This document shows positions 11,500 to 24,421 of a DNA stretch of 64,000 nucleotides, one piece after another. The DNA is taken from the NCBI GenBank assembly GCA_023512835.1, contig CM042085.1:1459989-1523988 (forward strand), given 5' to 3'. Below the pieces are notes generated by a model. The model saw only the letters and a program-made list of their open reading frames with translations. It did no database searches and was not told the origin of the DNA. A program made the position numbers and the translations under genes. How positions within the stretch are numbered: the stretch's first letter is position 1; the number at the start of each line of letters is the position of its first letter. Origin of the DNA: Taxillus chinensis (Eukaryota; Streptophyta; Magnoliopsida; Santalales; Loranthaceae).

Positions 11500-13783
11500 T
11501 GGGCGGGTTAATTTTCAGAAGAAATTGAAATTTTCGTTCCGCGTCAGCCAATATGGTGGAGAAAGGGAGAGCCAAAATGAGGCCGCCGCAGACGACGTCG
11601 TTCGTTTTTTTTTTCCCCCGTTTTCACGAAAACCATTTCAATAAGCTGTCGGGAGTTATTTAAGTGGCATTTTCATTTGTATGACACGTAAAAACATTAA
11701 TATTTCAGCCCGTCTCATTTGATTGGCCTAGAATTTTGTTAACTGTGACTGAAATTTACTTTAATACTTTGTTAATATATACAAATAAATAATATAAATT
11801 AATGTAGATTTGCTATATTATGATTAAATATATATGAAAACAAGTTGAAAACATTATACATGCAGAAACACATCGGAGTACAACCTTTTTTGCTTGATAA
11901 CATATCCTAGCATTGGTAATGTCATTTCTTTAAATGAAATTAAAAATCAAACAAGTAGTTCATGAAGTGCTAAATTTTAATGCGATTTTAATAATGAACG
12001 TAGTTAATATCGTATCTACTATTGAAAATCAATTAATATATTTTCTAAAGTAAATTTATAAAAACACCTTACCACACCTAACTCATCTCTCAATGGTAAC
12101 AAGCATCATTACTACAATAGTTGTGCGTGTGATCACTATTGGGGCCTGGTCTTACCTAGGCTGATGATGAGAATTCAAATGGAAATCTCAATGCTACATG
12201 GTCATAATATATCATGAGTTTTTAGTTATTGTGATGAACTGAGTCCTCGTTTGTTTATATATACATATACACACTTTATCGTGCACATACACGCAATGAT
12301 ACTTGTAAGCCATTTGAGTTTTTGTGATAATGTTACAGTGAATGATGGCCAAGGGCTCTGAAGAAATGGATTATTAACGTAATAGGAGTCAATGTTCATA
12401 GGACTGTGAATTATTGTATGTGAGATATTATTGGTTTAAAAGATTTAAGCCCAATGTTTGGTTCAAATTGAAACAAATTAAGGCTTGATTACTTGTAATG
12501 TAAAAATTGATAATCTACAAATTGTTTTGTTTTGGGCATAACAATGGCCCTAAAGTATGTATGGCATGCTTGCCATTTACTTACTAGCATTGATATAAAC
12601 ATAATATAATATGATATGTTTGCCGCACGGGAGCTAAATTTTAATTTTTTTTACAAATAAAATGTTTAAAGTAAAAAATTATTTCAAAATATTAATGAAT
12701 TAGCCCGCGAGAACTCATTTAAAAACGGCACGGGCTGAGCCCGACCTAGCCTGCCCGTTTAATACTCTTAAGATCTCGTGGTCATCCTCATTCCAAATCC
12801 CCGCACCAAGTCTCCTATGCAGCGTTAACGCCTATGCAGAGGACGATCATCGCACCAAGTCTCCGGGTGAATTGGTCCCACGCTCTGTTGTACTCTCACT
12901 TCCCCGATTAGCCGTGGTGCCAATGGATGTGGAGAGACAACGACGATGATGATGTCGGACACATGCCCTCCGACGGTGGAGAGGTGAAGACATGACTTGA
13001 AATTGTATTTGTAAAATAAAAAAATAAAAATAAAGGATAGATAAAGGCTAGTGTTGTATTTATAAAATAACTTCTTCCATATAAAAAATTATCTACCTGT
13101 TAAAAAAAACTATTGTAGGTGCTGTTAGGGTTAACTGACAGAACGAATTTTCCATTAGATTTACCAACAAGACTTTGGAGGTGCTTCTAGCAAAGAACTT
13201 ATTTTTATCTATAAACAGTTTCAAAGTAAGAAAAAAAAAAAACGAACTTTCCTAACAATTTTAGACAAAAAGTTATAAACAAAAAATGATCTCCACCAAA
13301 ACTTTTTTTCCTCATAGATCGAAGAACCCAATCCGACACCAATTGATAATAGATTTCAATTCGGTAATCCATCACAAAGCATCACAAAGTGCTGATGCTA
13401 AAACCACTGGTCATGTAATCTGTCCACGTCGAGATTAAAAGCTCCAGGAAGCCAAACGGTTCCTTCATCAGCACTCCAGCCCGAATGAGTGTTCCATCAC
13501 CTCGGTTAGAAGTGCTTCAAGGTTACATGACAGCCGGAGACCCCATGGGGCAAAAAACCTAATCTTCCATGCTGACACCTAACATATTTTTAAGATGGGT
13601 GACGCGCCGCCTATTATGTCATTTTACATTCTGACAAACGTAGGGATCAATTGAGACACCTAAATTGCTAACTCAGGTGATTTTTTTACATATATCATAA
13701 TACTGCCCCAGCATCAAGAATAAGATCAAACTTTAAAAAAAAGAAAAAGAAAATTAGAAGCTTCAAAACAATTCTATCCAGCA
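11500..13783. other. Gene-free spacer, some possible transposon debris
   Basis: About 2.3 kb without a credible gene. A higher-GC island at 12,700-12,990 and another at 13,320-13,600 stand out from the AT-rich flanks but give no recognisable protein in any frame. The second ends some 180 bases downstream of the PWWP stop codon and may be its 3' untranslated region or a decayed insertion. Confidence 0.45.
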
Positions 13784-16700
13784 TCAAAAGGGGCTGCCAA
13801 TTGGGGCTGCAAGGCCAAGAAGCCGCATTATTCTATACCTCCGCAGCTTCCTAGTTGATTTCAGTGGAAATGCAACCTCCTAAAATGCAAGAAGGAAAAA
13901 AAAAAAAAGGAAACAAAACAAGAGAATAAAACAGATAAGTTGATAAACATATAAAGTGCATCAGCAGCCACCATAAACACCCCATAAATACATGAAAGGC
14001 AACTCACATCAAACCGAGCATTAGGCTTTCGCTTTCTCTTGCCCCTCCCCTTTACAAGGTTGTCATCCTCAGTTTTGCTTGAACTTGACGAATTCAATTT
14101 ATCTGTGTAAAGTGGAATCAAACGTTAGAATGACAAAAGGAATATAGGAATAGTGTCATTTAATTGGTATGCACATTTGCCAGAGAATGGTCAAGGAAGC
14201 CATTTACTGAGATAAAATCTGTACATTGTTACTCGACATTTTTACTACACTAGTACACTGAGGTACATGGATCGAAATTCACAATTTTCAACAAAGCAAC
14301 ATAGATAAATTGCCAAAACCTAAATATCATGGCTGGTTTGTATCATTAATCATGGACACTTTCTACAATAAATAAAATGATAAGGTGTCAGGTTGTTTAT
14401 TAAACAGCAGTTAGGGAGTCAGCCTCAAATGACAAATATTTATACGACTCCAAGGTAATTTTTTATGAAATAAATAAATTTAGACAGGGAAGGTCCCAAG
14501 AATTAAAGTGAGGGGCTATGGCTTTCTGAAGTCAATTTTTTTCTTCTCTTTTTCATTAACGATTTTTTTCTTATAAATAATTATCTTCATTCATATATAT
14601 CTCGCTGTTTTTTTTTTTAAAATCTGTGTAAAAAAGAAAAACTACAGAAACATGAAGTAAGCCAAATGCATGGGATTTGAAAGGGAGAAAACTATAGATA
14701 AAAACATAAGGTCCAACATAAATTATTAATACACACATATATTGAAAAGGAATCTGCGGAATTATTAATTTGTTTAAAAGGGAGAAAATGGGCAGAAATA
14801 TAATATTAAGCGATAAAGGAAATAATTAAATTTTAATGCTAGTCTATTAGATACTTCAACCGTACATTGATATAAAACATAGCATATTTGGATTTTGATT
14901 TTTTGTGGGGCCATTCCAAAACTTTTATTGCTTAGAATAAATCTACAAAAGTATACATATTATAATATTTTGAAAATTTTCTGGTGGGGCCTCAGCCCCT
15001 GCATGACCCCTTAGTATCTCAGCCCTTGGTCAAATAAATATTATTTCCAACTGAACTGAAGATTATTGAACTCTGTTTTTCTTCTCGCTTCATGGGAATC
15101 AAAAGTATGTTTTCAATTTAAAAAAAAAAACTGAAGAAATAATTGAATATAAAAAAGGCAAATACAAAGGTATATATACCATACGACTGGCCTGGGAAAC
15201 TTGAGTTAATTTGTGCATCAGGGGTTCCAAACAACTGTCTGCATGAACCCATCTGTTCCTTCCTGCCCAAGGCCTGAAAAAAAGCATAAACAAATTCTCG
15301 TTTGGGTTAGCAAATATAGAAACCACAGGAAGTTGAAATATAGTTAAATTGAGTTTTTTTTTTTTTGCTAGAGAACAATTTACTTGTTTCAAAGCAACTT
15401 GAAAATCTTCCATTGGGTCACAGCTTCGTTCTTCGAAACACTGAAGACAGCAGGAACCAAAGGCAGTTGTTAGCATTATACATGAGATAAGCCAACAGAA
15501 AATTGCCCCCTTATCTTCCGAATAAACATTTAATCAATCAGAGTCCATAACAATGGCCCTGTTCTAATTTTTATGAAGAGAAAGGTGTCTTTTGCATGGT
15601 TGCAATTCCTTTCACCTATGGTATCTTATACCACTACCTTAGGCAGACCAGAATCGTAGGACATAGAGTAATTTACTAGTGCAACAAGAACATTAAGCTG
15701 ATCATGGAGTAATAAAACGGCATAGTCTCACCTCCTCAAATCGTGAAAGATCTCTAACATCAATCCATGCACTGAAAGCAACATGCAAAATTTTTAGCAC
15801 TTACATTTTATATAGTGGTCATATGTCCAAAATCTCATATTTCATAAATACAGAACACCCACAGCATTTTAGCAAAAAATCCTACCTTTCATGTTTCCCA
15901 TAGTACTGCACCAAAACACATCCATCAGCATCTCTGATTATTGAATTACATGAAGGCGGTCCTTGCCTTATTATCTGATGAAGTCCATTACAAATGCATA
16001 GTGTGGTTACTTAGAAGCATTTATTTTATGAGATATAAGGGAGGGAAAAGAATCCTCAAGTGAGATGAGAGGTCTATATCTTAGCCTAGATTAATAGAAA
16101 ACCCACAAAGAAAGGTATGCAACAAGTTATTGCATAATATATAAATTAACATATAAGATCTGTCAATAAAAACTGAATAATATGGAAACATTGACCTACT
16201 TCAGCAGGCCACCAAATCTGACAAGCTGTTTTAGCCCAAACTACACTCCCCACAGCTTTAAAGACATCACTACAGTCTGTTACATCAGACTTAATTGGGG
16301 TGCACTCCAACAATTTTGCAGTATCGCCTTTTTGTTCATCAGAGTAACTACAAATATTTTTTTGTATATTCAAAAGAAGATTAGTTGTGAAGAAAATAGA
16401 AAGATCAAACTAAATAACACAAATATGCTGACATCTTACTAATTAGTAAACTATATTAAGAAGGAAGCAAACAACAATCATAAATGTAAGACTTGGATAA
16501 CCAAAATTAAGAATTCAGATCCACCATTAATAGTATCCTCATTTGATTTTAGATGGGATTAATTCAGTTAAAACCAAACTAATGTGAAATAAACAGTCTT
16601 TTAATCATCAAAATTAGAAAAGCTGACTGAGCAACTACTAAATGGTCCTCATATTTAGAGACAGGGATACTTGACATAAAGTTGACATATATATGGGACA

Positions 16701-18469
16701 ATCTAATGTGTAATATATACCCCCAAAAAATTATAGAGGATAGAAACTAATTGTAACTGAAAGACCAAAAAAACCACACCAAGACTAATCACACGATTAA
16801 TAATGATGCAGGCACCTGCATCTTCTACGAGCATTCTTTTATTTCAGCTAATTTAGATATCTCAGTACATATAATATAGAGAGGAGGTTGATTAACTCTC
16901 TGTTTCCTTTCCAATGAAACGACTATTTATGCAACAGGAGGAAACAGAAACTTAAATATATGTAATGATAAATTTATGCAGCTGAGCTTGCAACTGCAAG
17001 CGTGTGAGAAGAACAAACAGCAAGAGAGGGGAGAGATGGAACATATAAAATTGCATCAGTCAATATATATAGAAGTATAGAAAGCTTAAAGGCATAGCAA
17101 TCAGGGAATGGAAGTACAAACCTTTGATTTGAGGGTCCAGAAGGTGTGTTTTGAACCATTAATCCATCATCACTATCTGAAGAAATCACATTTTCTCGTC
17201 CTCCATTCTCTGAATCCCTGCATTGGAGCACAGAAGACTTGGGCATCACACGCTCCATGTCCATTCTTTTGTCTGAATCAGCGGAGGTGGTGGATAAACT
17301 ATCTTTGCCACTGGAATAATCCAGCAAAGAAACTGTAATAAATATAATAATATATTTGATTAGTAACCCAGCAAGAATTCCATGGGCAGCATATAACAGT
17401 TAGCATTTCCAAACGCCATATCAATAGCAGAAAATCCAAGTGAAACTGTTAATGCGACAAAAACTCTAGAGCTAACAAAGTAACATGCTGCATTAACTTC
17501 ATACTTTATTTTAAAGCTACTCCTATAGTTAAAGCAACAAAATCAGTCTCATAAAAGATATTTATTATCCCCTTTTGGAACCATTAAAAAGTATTCCTAC
17601 TTCATAAGTAATGCAGCTACCTGTAATTTAGATATTGCTGTCACAGTATGCTACCAAAAGAGATTACCAAAGTCCAAGAACCACCCTTTAAAGGATATTA
17701 TTTCTTCACATTCAAATTTCTCCGGTAAGAAAAACTTATGCAGTAATACTGCCATACCCAGTCAATTAAAGCAACTGGGTATCTAATATCAGGCAATAAT
17801 TCCAGTTCAATACAGTAATACATATACACCACAATGACAAGAGGTTTAAAAGATTCAAATGCGTATTAGGAAACAATCACATTTAAACGACAACCATCAA
17901 ATCTGCATCTCTATATATCTATATAATTAAACAGATAAAAAAGAGACCCAAAGTTTCTCTATTTGTTATTATTTTCTTTAACTGATGCAAAAATAACAAT
18001 AGTTCTCAAACTATTCAAAGCCCTCATTGAAAAAACTAAATTCAGTTGAATTTGTAGTGATTAAAGAAAATCACTGATAGAGGTTCGATAATTGATTGTC
18101 TCTGCATTCTAGATTAAACCTTAAATAGCTGAACCCTCAACCAAGTCTCACAAACAGCCTATTGGAAACTGGGCGTGCATGGAAAATTACAGGGTTTAAT
18201 CACCACAATGACGATAATACCAATTACGAGGTTGAGCTCAGCAACATCAACGGAGATTGATTGACCTAATTGGGTTTGCAGTGAATCCAGGAATTGGGAA
18301 ACACAGTCAGGCGATCGATACCTTGGTGGATGGCACGAGAATTATAGGAGCAGCAGAAGGGGGAGAAATCAGTACGACGTTTCCGCGGCGGGCTTCGAGG
18401 TCGCTGGAAACAACATACCGGTATGCGATCGATTCCCTGCTTCTCCGTCCCCTTCCTCCTCTTCGCCAT
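13784..18469 (-). CDS. PWWP-domain protein
   Basis: Nine exons give 325 residues: 18322-18469, 17122-17332, 16200-16347, 15886-15974, 15732-15771, 15384-15440, 15180-15273, 14008-14102 and 13784-13879, with GT-AG joins and agreeing phases. A PWWP domain covers about residues 152-235: VGSVVWAKTACQIWWPAEII, then VLVQYYGKHESAWIDVRDL. The signature reads IWWP rather than PWWP, which is common in the family. Such domains bind methylated histone tails and DNA, so a chromatin role is expected. The middle (SADSDKRMD, SSDSDDG) is acidic and Ser-rich; the C-terminus is very basic (KGRGKRKRKP, KSTRKLRRYR), a likely nuclear targeting or DNA-contact region. The first exon is the weakest: MAKRRKGTEKQG fits by phase, but a second open frame in the same bases also looks coding. 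I do not recognise a named orthologue. Confidence 0.82.
14480..15030. mobile_element. Possible transposon fragment in a PWWP-gene intron
   Basis: Within intron 14,103-15,179, phrases such as GGTGGGGCCTCAGCCCC (14,983-14,999) and TGTGGGGCCATTCC (about 14,905) resemble the GGGGCC-rich tracts common in degraded plant transposons. No reading frame or terminal repeat could be defined. Confidence 0.22.
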
Positions 18470-18579
18470 CGCTGAGAATTGAAGCAGACGAGAACAGGAA
18501 GCCTAAATATGAAGATGTATCGACCCCCCTCTCTCTCTCCCTCTGATCAGCAGCTAGCGAAGAAGAAGGCAACCACAAT

Positions 18580-20780
18580 GTGCAGGCTCTCTCTTAGCAC
18601 GGACGATGCGTTCCTCGTTTTCTTTGAGTCCTATTTTCCTTAAAGCCGTTTCGGGACCAAATCCAATCGCGGCGCTAAAATCGGATTGCTTGAAGAGCGA
18701 GTGAGTTCATGGATAAGTCGGTCCGGTCGCACGTAGCGTTGTTGATTGCAGCAGGCTGGTCTCTGCTACGCGGCTAGTTTTAATATTTTCAACTAATTTT
18801 TGCTTTAACGCATTTAAATTTTTATATTTAAAGAAAATAATTAGGTTTTACTGGTAAATTAACTCATTCCTTGTGTTTCAATGCTGAATTAGACGGCAAT
18901 TATAGTTGCCCCATATGCTCTAGTGTATGAGATAATAATAGGTTATGTTAGAAATGTTTTATAGAGAAGTTTCAAACTAATTATTGGTTAATAAACTTAA
19001 TAAGAGTGACATTTTTGTTACTATCAGTTGATTTTATAATGGAAATCCTTCAAATTTAATAATTGCATATTAATTACCTTAGTTGCTCAAACTGCAGCTA
19101 GCTAGAGTGGTTGCATGCCAGAGGGTGCAAGGATAGCCAAAGAGACAGCCTAAATTATTAATGAAACAATATTTGTCACAATTAGTATTTAAATTATGTA
19201 TTTTAATTACAATTTTTGTTAAATTTTTAAAATTGAGATATCAATTAGTTCATTATACAGTTAGCTAAACATACATAGGAAAAGCAAGAAATTGTTTTAA
19301 AAATGGTGAGTTTAGTGTGAATTCATATTAATTTAATAATAATATATATTTGAAAATTATTCTTTAAAATGATAGGTTTTATATTTATTTTACATTTTAA
19401 AATATAAAATTAATTTTGTTAAGAGATTTAAATATTTTTTCTCGTTTTTATTATTTGTGCACATCAAATATTATTTTTTAAACTTATTCAATTTAATGTG
19501 TCAAACAAGCCTTTTATCTTGTGTAAAAAATACATATGTTTTTTAAAAATTAATTTTTTTAAAATGTAATTAATATGAATTCCAACGAACTTAATAAATA
19601 AAATACATAAACTAAAAGTTTTGGCTACCCAACCCAAACTCTTATCCTCACCCAATCCCTCTCTCTTCCTCATACCATTTATCTCGCACTCGATGCCATT
19701 TATCTTGCCTCCTACCAGCTCTTGATCGATGATGCATGTATACATTATAATTTTGATGAAGATTTTGGACAGGAAAATAATTATATTCAATATACATATA
19801 AATTATTCTATTCTGCCTCGAAAATGTCAATATTAATGTGTCTTTGGGCTTGCCACGTTTGGTCCCGGAACTGGAGCATTTATATATTTAAATTTTGTTA
19901 ATTTACAGGACAATTTAGCGTATGCGTATGCAGGCCGTGTCCCTGTGGGCCTGTGGCATACTGGCATGTCCTTCAATTCAAACTCGTTTCGTGTTGTTGG
20001 TTTTTGTGACTGCAGCGCTTAAACTCAAATTTGTCCACATTGAGTCTCCTCCATCTCGGTGGCATTCATCATCATATATATATATATATATATATCCACC
20101 CTCTACTACTGTGACTATACGTTTTTCTCGAGTACTTGACTATGTTGACTGAGACGCGCCAGAACTGCTGTCTGTTGTGTTGAGAGAGAGAAACCAAGAT
20201 TGGGGTTAAGGATCTTTTGGGGGGTTAAGCGAGTTTAGATTCAATTCGAATGAGATTGGTCTAATCGGGTTTCAAATTTGATCTTTCATATTATTTTTTC
20301 TTTTCATATATCCAAATTTATAAATTAATTAATAGAGATATTCCGCTTGTCAAAACATTTACTCCTTGTATATATTATATTTGTTAATAAAAACAAGGAT
20401 ATAATAAAAAAAAAGATGAATAAACCATGAAGATCGATGTTATTAAGACAAATTTTATTATTTCGAGTAGTCGCGAATTATATTTTGAAAAAATAAATTA
20501 ATAATAGCCATACAATTTAAGCGATTTAAATGGTTTTCATTATCGAATCAAGTTATTTGGTCTGTTAAAGTTTTAATTACTATTTTAAATTGATTTTTAA
20601 AAAAAAAAGTTTTGTTTTTTATTTTCAACTAGAATAAAAAGCATAACCAATTGGGCCTAATTCAACAAATAAAAAGTAATAATGATAATCCAGGGGCTTG
20701 AGTTCCTTAAAAAAAAAAAACCATAAATCAAATTGGTAACTATAAAACTCGCACCCTAGCCCCACTAAACCAACCCGTGA
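18580..20780. other. AT-rich gene-free stretch
   Basis: From the upstream side of the PWWP gene to about 20.78 kb. The first ~200 bases are GC-richer and probably the PWWP promoter and leader. A (TA)n tract lies at 20,075-20,094. No protein-like frame was found on either strand. Confidence 0.5.
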
Positions 20781-21060
20781 GTGCAGGGCCCTGTCTCCTT
20801 GACCATAAACCAGGTGCGAATCAGTAGTTTTTTTTTTTTTATGTATACGAGGTATTATCTACCCGAAGATGATGACCTCCTACCGGTTAGATTAGAGGAA
20901 TTAGCGCATATCTGGACCTACTTGGGACCCGACCACTTCCTAGTAATTAGGCTAACTTGGGACCCGACCAGCATCCTAACCATTAGGCTAGGCGCGCTCT
21001 GCGACCAGGGTGGATATTTTAGTCCCGTCCGGCTCCCGGCTCCATGAAAACCCGGCCGCT
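20780..21060. repeat. Transposon-like patch with a 35-base tandem duplication
   Basis: GC-rich island in AT-rich DNA. Two adjacent units, 20,920-20,954 and 20,955-20,990, share ACTTGGGACCCGACCA at the start and ATTAGGCTA at the end and differ in the middle. The wording resembles dispersed plant repeats, but no terminal repeats or target duplication were found. Confidence 0.45.
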
Positions 21061-24000
21061 AGCAAATATGACATGAACCACAACTACAAGGTCCATACAC
21101 AAATCACTACAAAAGACACTGCCCCGACCACCGATCCGATTCAAAGCGATGCCTCGTTAATTACAATGAAAAGTAAAACCCACGAAATAAAACCTTTCAA
21201 TAGGAAGAAAGACATTACTTCCAATCAAATTGCCGATTTAAAATAAATAGTTAAAACTTACGGATACCATTTTAACTAATAATATTATAATGTCATATTA
21301 TTTATATTTTTGCTTAAGTTTCATTTATTCTAATTTACCCTTTAACCCTATATTTATTTTAACACAATGAAAAAGTCATTTTCGTTAAAAATGACAACGC
21401 AAGCAAAAAAGAGGGGAGGAGGGTCGCAGCTGAATAAGAAGTTGTTGGGAAGGCTGCCGTTGAACGAGATTGCGGTTGGGAAGGTCACCGCTGGAATGGA
21501 TTATAGTTGGGGAAGCTGTCGTTGGAGGGAATTGTGGGGGAGTTGTCGTTGGAGGAGAGCACGATTGAGGGAGTTGTCACTGGTGGTGCCTGCAACGGGT
21601 GAGTAAAGGATGGAGGCAGTATGTGACGTTAAGACAGAGAGCAATGGTTTGTCATTTTGAAATATGCGCATGATAAAAGTTGAACTAGTAGTTTAACTAA
21701 AGCTAACGTTAAAATCAAATTTAAATAAAATGTTAACTTTAGTTATTCGTATAACTAACGGCTTGGAAAATAATTTAAGTAAAAGTTAGAGCATTCAATT
21801 AAATGTAAATTATTCACTTTGTCCATAATTATTCAGCCCTGATTTCATTAGGACTCAATATTCGACAGATCTATATATGTTAAACAATTGTTGTGAGAGT
21901 CTTTAAGGGTTTCAGTGGTGTGATGCACAGTATTATCTTTTATTAATTAATTTGTTTACTCGACTTGTTTAATTTTTACTTTAGTATATGTGGCCGTTAA
22001 TTCCACTCCAATGAATTAACTTTGTGCAATTATCACTTGCAATGACAACTTCATCATTATAGTTTCCTTATTTGAATTTGAAAGCTAAACTTATCAATTG
22101 TATATTTGAGAAAATGTTCTTTAGACATTCCTGCAACTTGTGATTACAAATATTACGAAATGTTATCAAAATATTATGGAGAGACTCCCTTTATTTTCCA
22201 CATCATATAAGAACATGCTCACAAATTTGGCACGTGATACATTAATTTATCATATTTAAACATTTTGTTTGTATGGATAACTCTGTATTATACTGTTTGT
22301 TGAATAAGTTATGCAATGAATATTTATTTTATTAAATGGAGAACTTTATATTTTATTGTTTAATAACTAATTTATTGACGAATCTTAATACATATTATAT
22401 ACATAATTTATGACTTTTTAAGTTATCAACAAGTGAAATGTGACGCGATTCAAATATATTGATATCTTAAATATATAATATTATATGTAGTAAGCGTGTC
22501 AAATTAAATGCATGTAATTCAAAAATTAGCTAAATAAATATTAATAATATTTTGTTATGATGTTTAATCTAGTTTTATTCATTAAAATCAAGCACATGTG
22601 ACCATATCGAATATAATTTATAATAAATTTAATTTAATTCCAATCTATGCAAATCAAGAAAACCAAGAAATCTCTACAAATGGGGGAGGAAAAATATCTA
22701 TACAGCTCGATGGAAGAAACGAGGAGAACAGGATAAATTTTCCGAATGAGACTTTTAGGGCTTACAAATAATGTCTCTTTTGTCTCCCAAATTACCTATT
22801 TTAGACTTAATAGTAATAAATAGATATGTAATTATAGATGCTGAACATGATATGTTGATATTCGACTTTAATTACGAATATCACGGTAGATGATCATATA
22901 TCATGACAATCGGTTATATCGATATATAAATTTGTGTGAAAGTTTTTTAATTGTTTAAATATTATTTATTGAACTTCAATCATATAAGTTCATTTGGTCT
23001 CTTTGTTAGTATTGTATTATTTTATATATCATTATAAGAATAGTTGTATTCTTATTTTTATCATTTATTATTATTTTTACTTATTATAGTTTAATTATTA
23101 TATTTCAACTACTTTATTATAATAAATAGTAATTTCTTGAGTTCAAATATTATATGAAAACTAAAATATATAAATTCTGTTGTGTTAATAATGTTTTTTT
23201 ATTTATTTTTTTCTCTAATAAATAATTTATAATTAAAAAGTTACTTGTTACATGCATAAATTTGTTTGTTAAAAAATTATCCATTGAATAAAATATTTAT
23301 AAATAAACCCTTGCCTCATCCAACTTTATATGAAAGATGGCGAACCATATATAGGGGTTATAAATAATCTCGTATGCGCCAAAATTAGCATTTGATGTAG
23401 TCCATGCAAACCAGGAGAGAGCTGCACTTCGAAAAGATATGGACAGCAATTGTTGCAACCTTCAAAAAATAAATATTGAACAGATGAAGTTTTGTGTTTT
23501 TTAGGCCGTGGACAGTGGAGTAGCAGATCTTTTATTTGCTCTGTATCAACCGACAGCGAAAGACATTTTTGTGTGCATGGGCCCACCACGCGACAAAGTC
23601 CACACCCACTGCTCACCAACGAACCGGCCTGCCGTGCACCACCACGAACGCCCCGCGCATAAGCGCGAGGTACAAAATACCAAAACACCAATAATAGTAT
23701 TTGATAAAATATTATTATTTTTTTTAAAATTATAAATTTGAAATTATTTATAAATTATCATATATAATTTTTAAAAATAATTGTACTTTTAAAAATAAAA
23801 TAAAATGCTCCGACCTTTTCAATTCAGATTCGGACAAAAAAGGGTAAAAAGGTCTTTTCGAAAGACAACTTAGGCAGCGACCGTGACATTCACGAATTAT
23901 CAAATTCTTTGCTTTGAGGCCACTAGTCCACAGTTTGGAATTCGAATCCAATTCAAAGCTCCACCAACCAAAAAGGCCCAAATCTGTTGGGTTCTTCTTC
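21061..24000. other. Gene-free stretch before PIP5K9
   Basis: Mostly AT-rich. At 21,410-21,600 a GC-richer piece has repeated GTTGGGGAAGCTGTCGTTGG-like phrases, a decayed minisatellite or transposon scrap. From about 23,930 to 24,400 the sequence is likely the 5' leader and a leader intron of PIP5K9, since a clean acceptor (TATTGCAG) ends at 24,404. Confidence 0.45.
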
Positions 24001-24421
24001 CTTGCAGATGGATGCGGCAGCCATAGACCTCTTCCTTCAAGGTTCTTGATCCTTCCATATTTTTCGTGTTTGCGTGTGCTTGTGAATTGTTTAAATATTT
24101 GATTTCTAGAGCTTGCAATCTGTGTAGTCGACCATTGACCATCTATTTTCCTTCTCGAACATGTTCTGTTTTTGGACTTTTGGTTGATCTGGGTTTGTGG
24201 TGCCATTAATTTGTTCACTAACTTAATGGGGTTATCATTTTTTTTTTCGTAACTGTTTTTCAGCTGTCCTCAATCTAGGATGTTCTTAATCTCATGGCAA
24301 TCTTGACTGTCTTACTTACAGCTCATGAAAACAATTGAGATACTATATCATGTTTTAGAGAAGTCTATTAATCCTTCTTTTTAAATAAAGACAAAGTATT
24401 GCAGTCCTTTTGGATCTATGC

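Noticed and set aside
23748..24218. Minus-strand 156-codon frame before PIP5K9
   Set aside because: No family features or biased composition; overlaps the likely PIP5K9 leader on the other strand.
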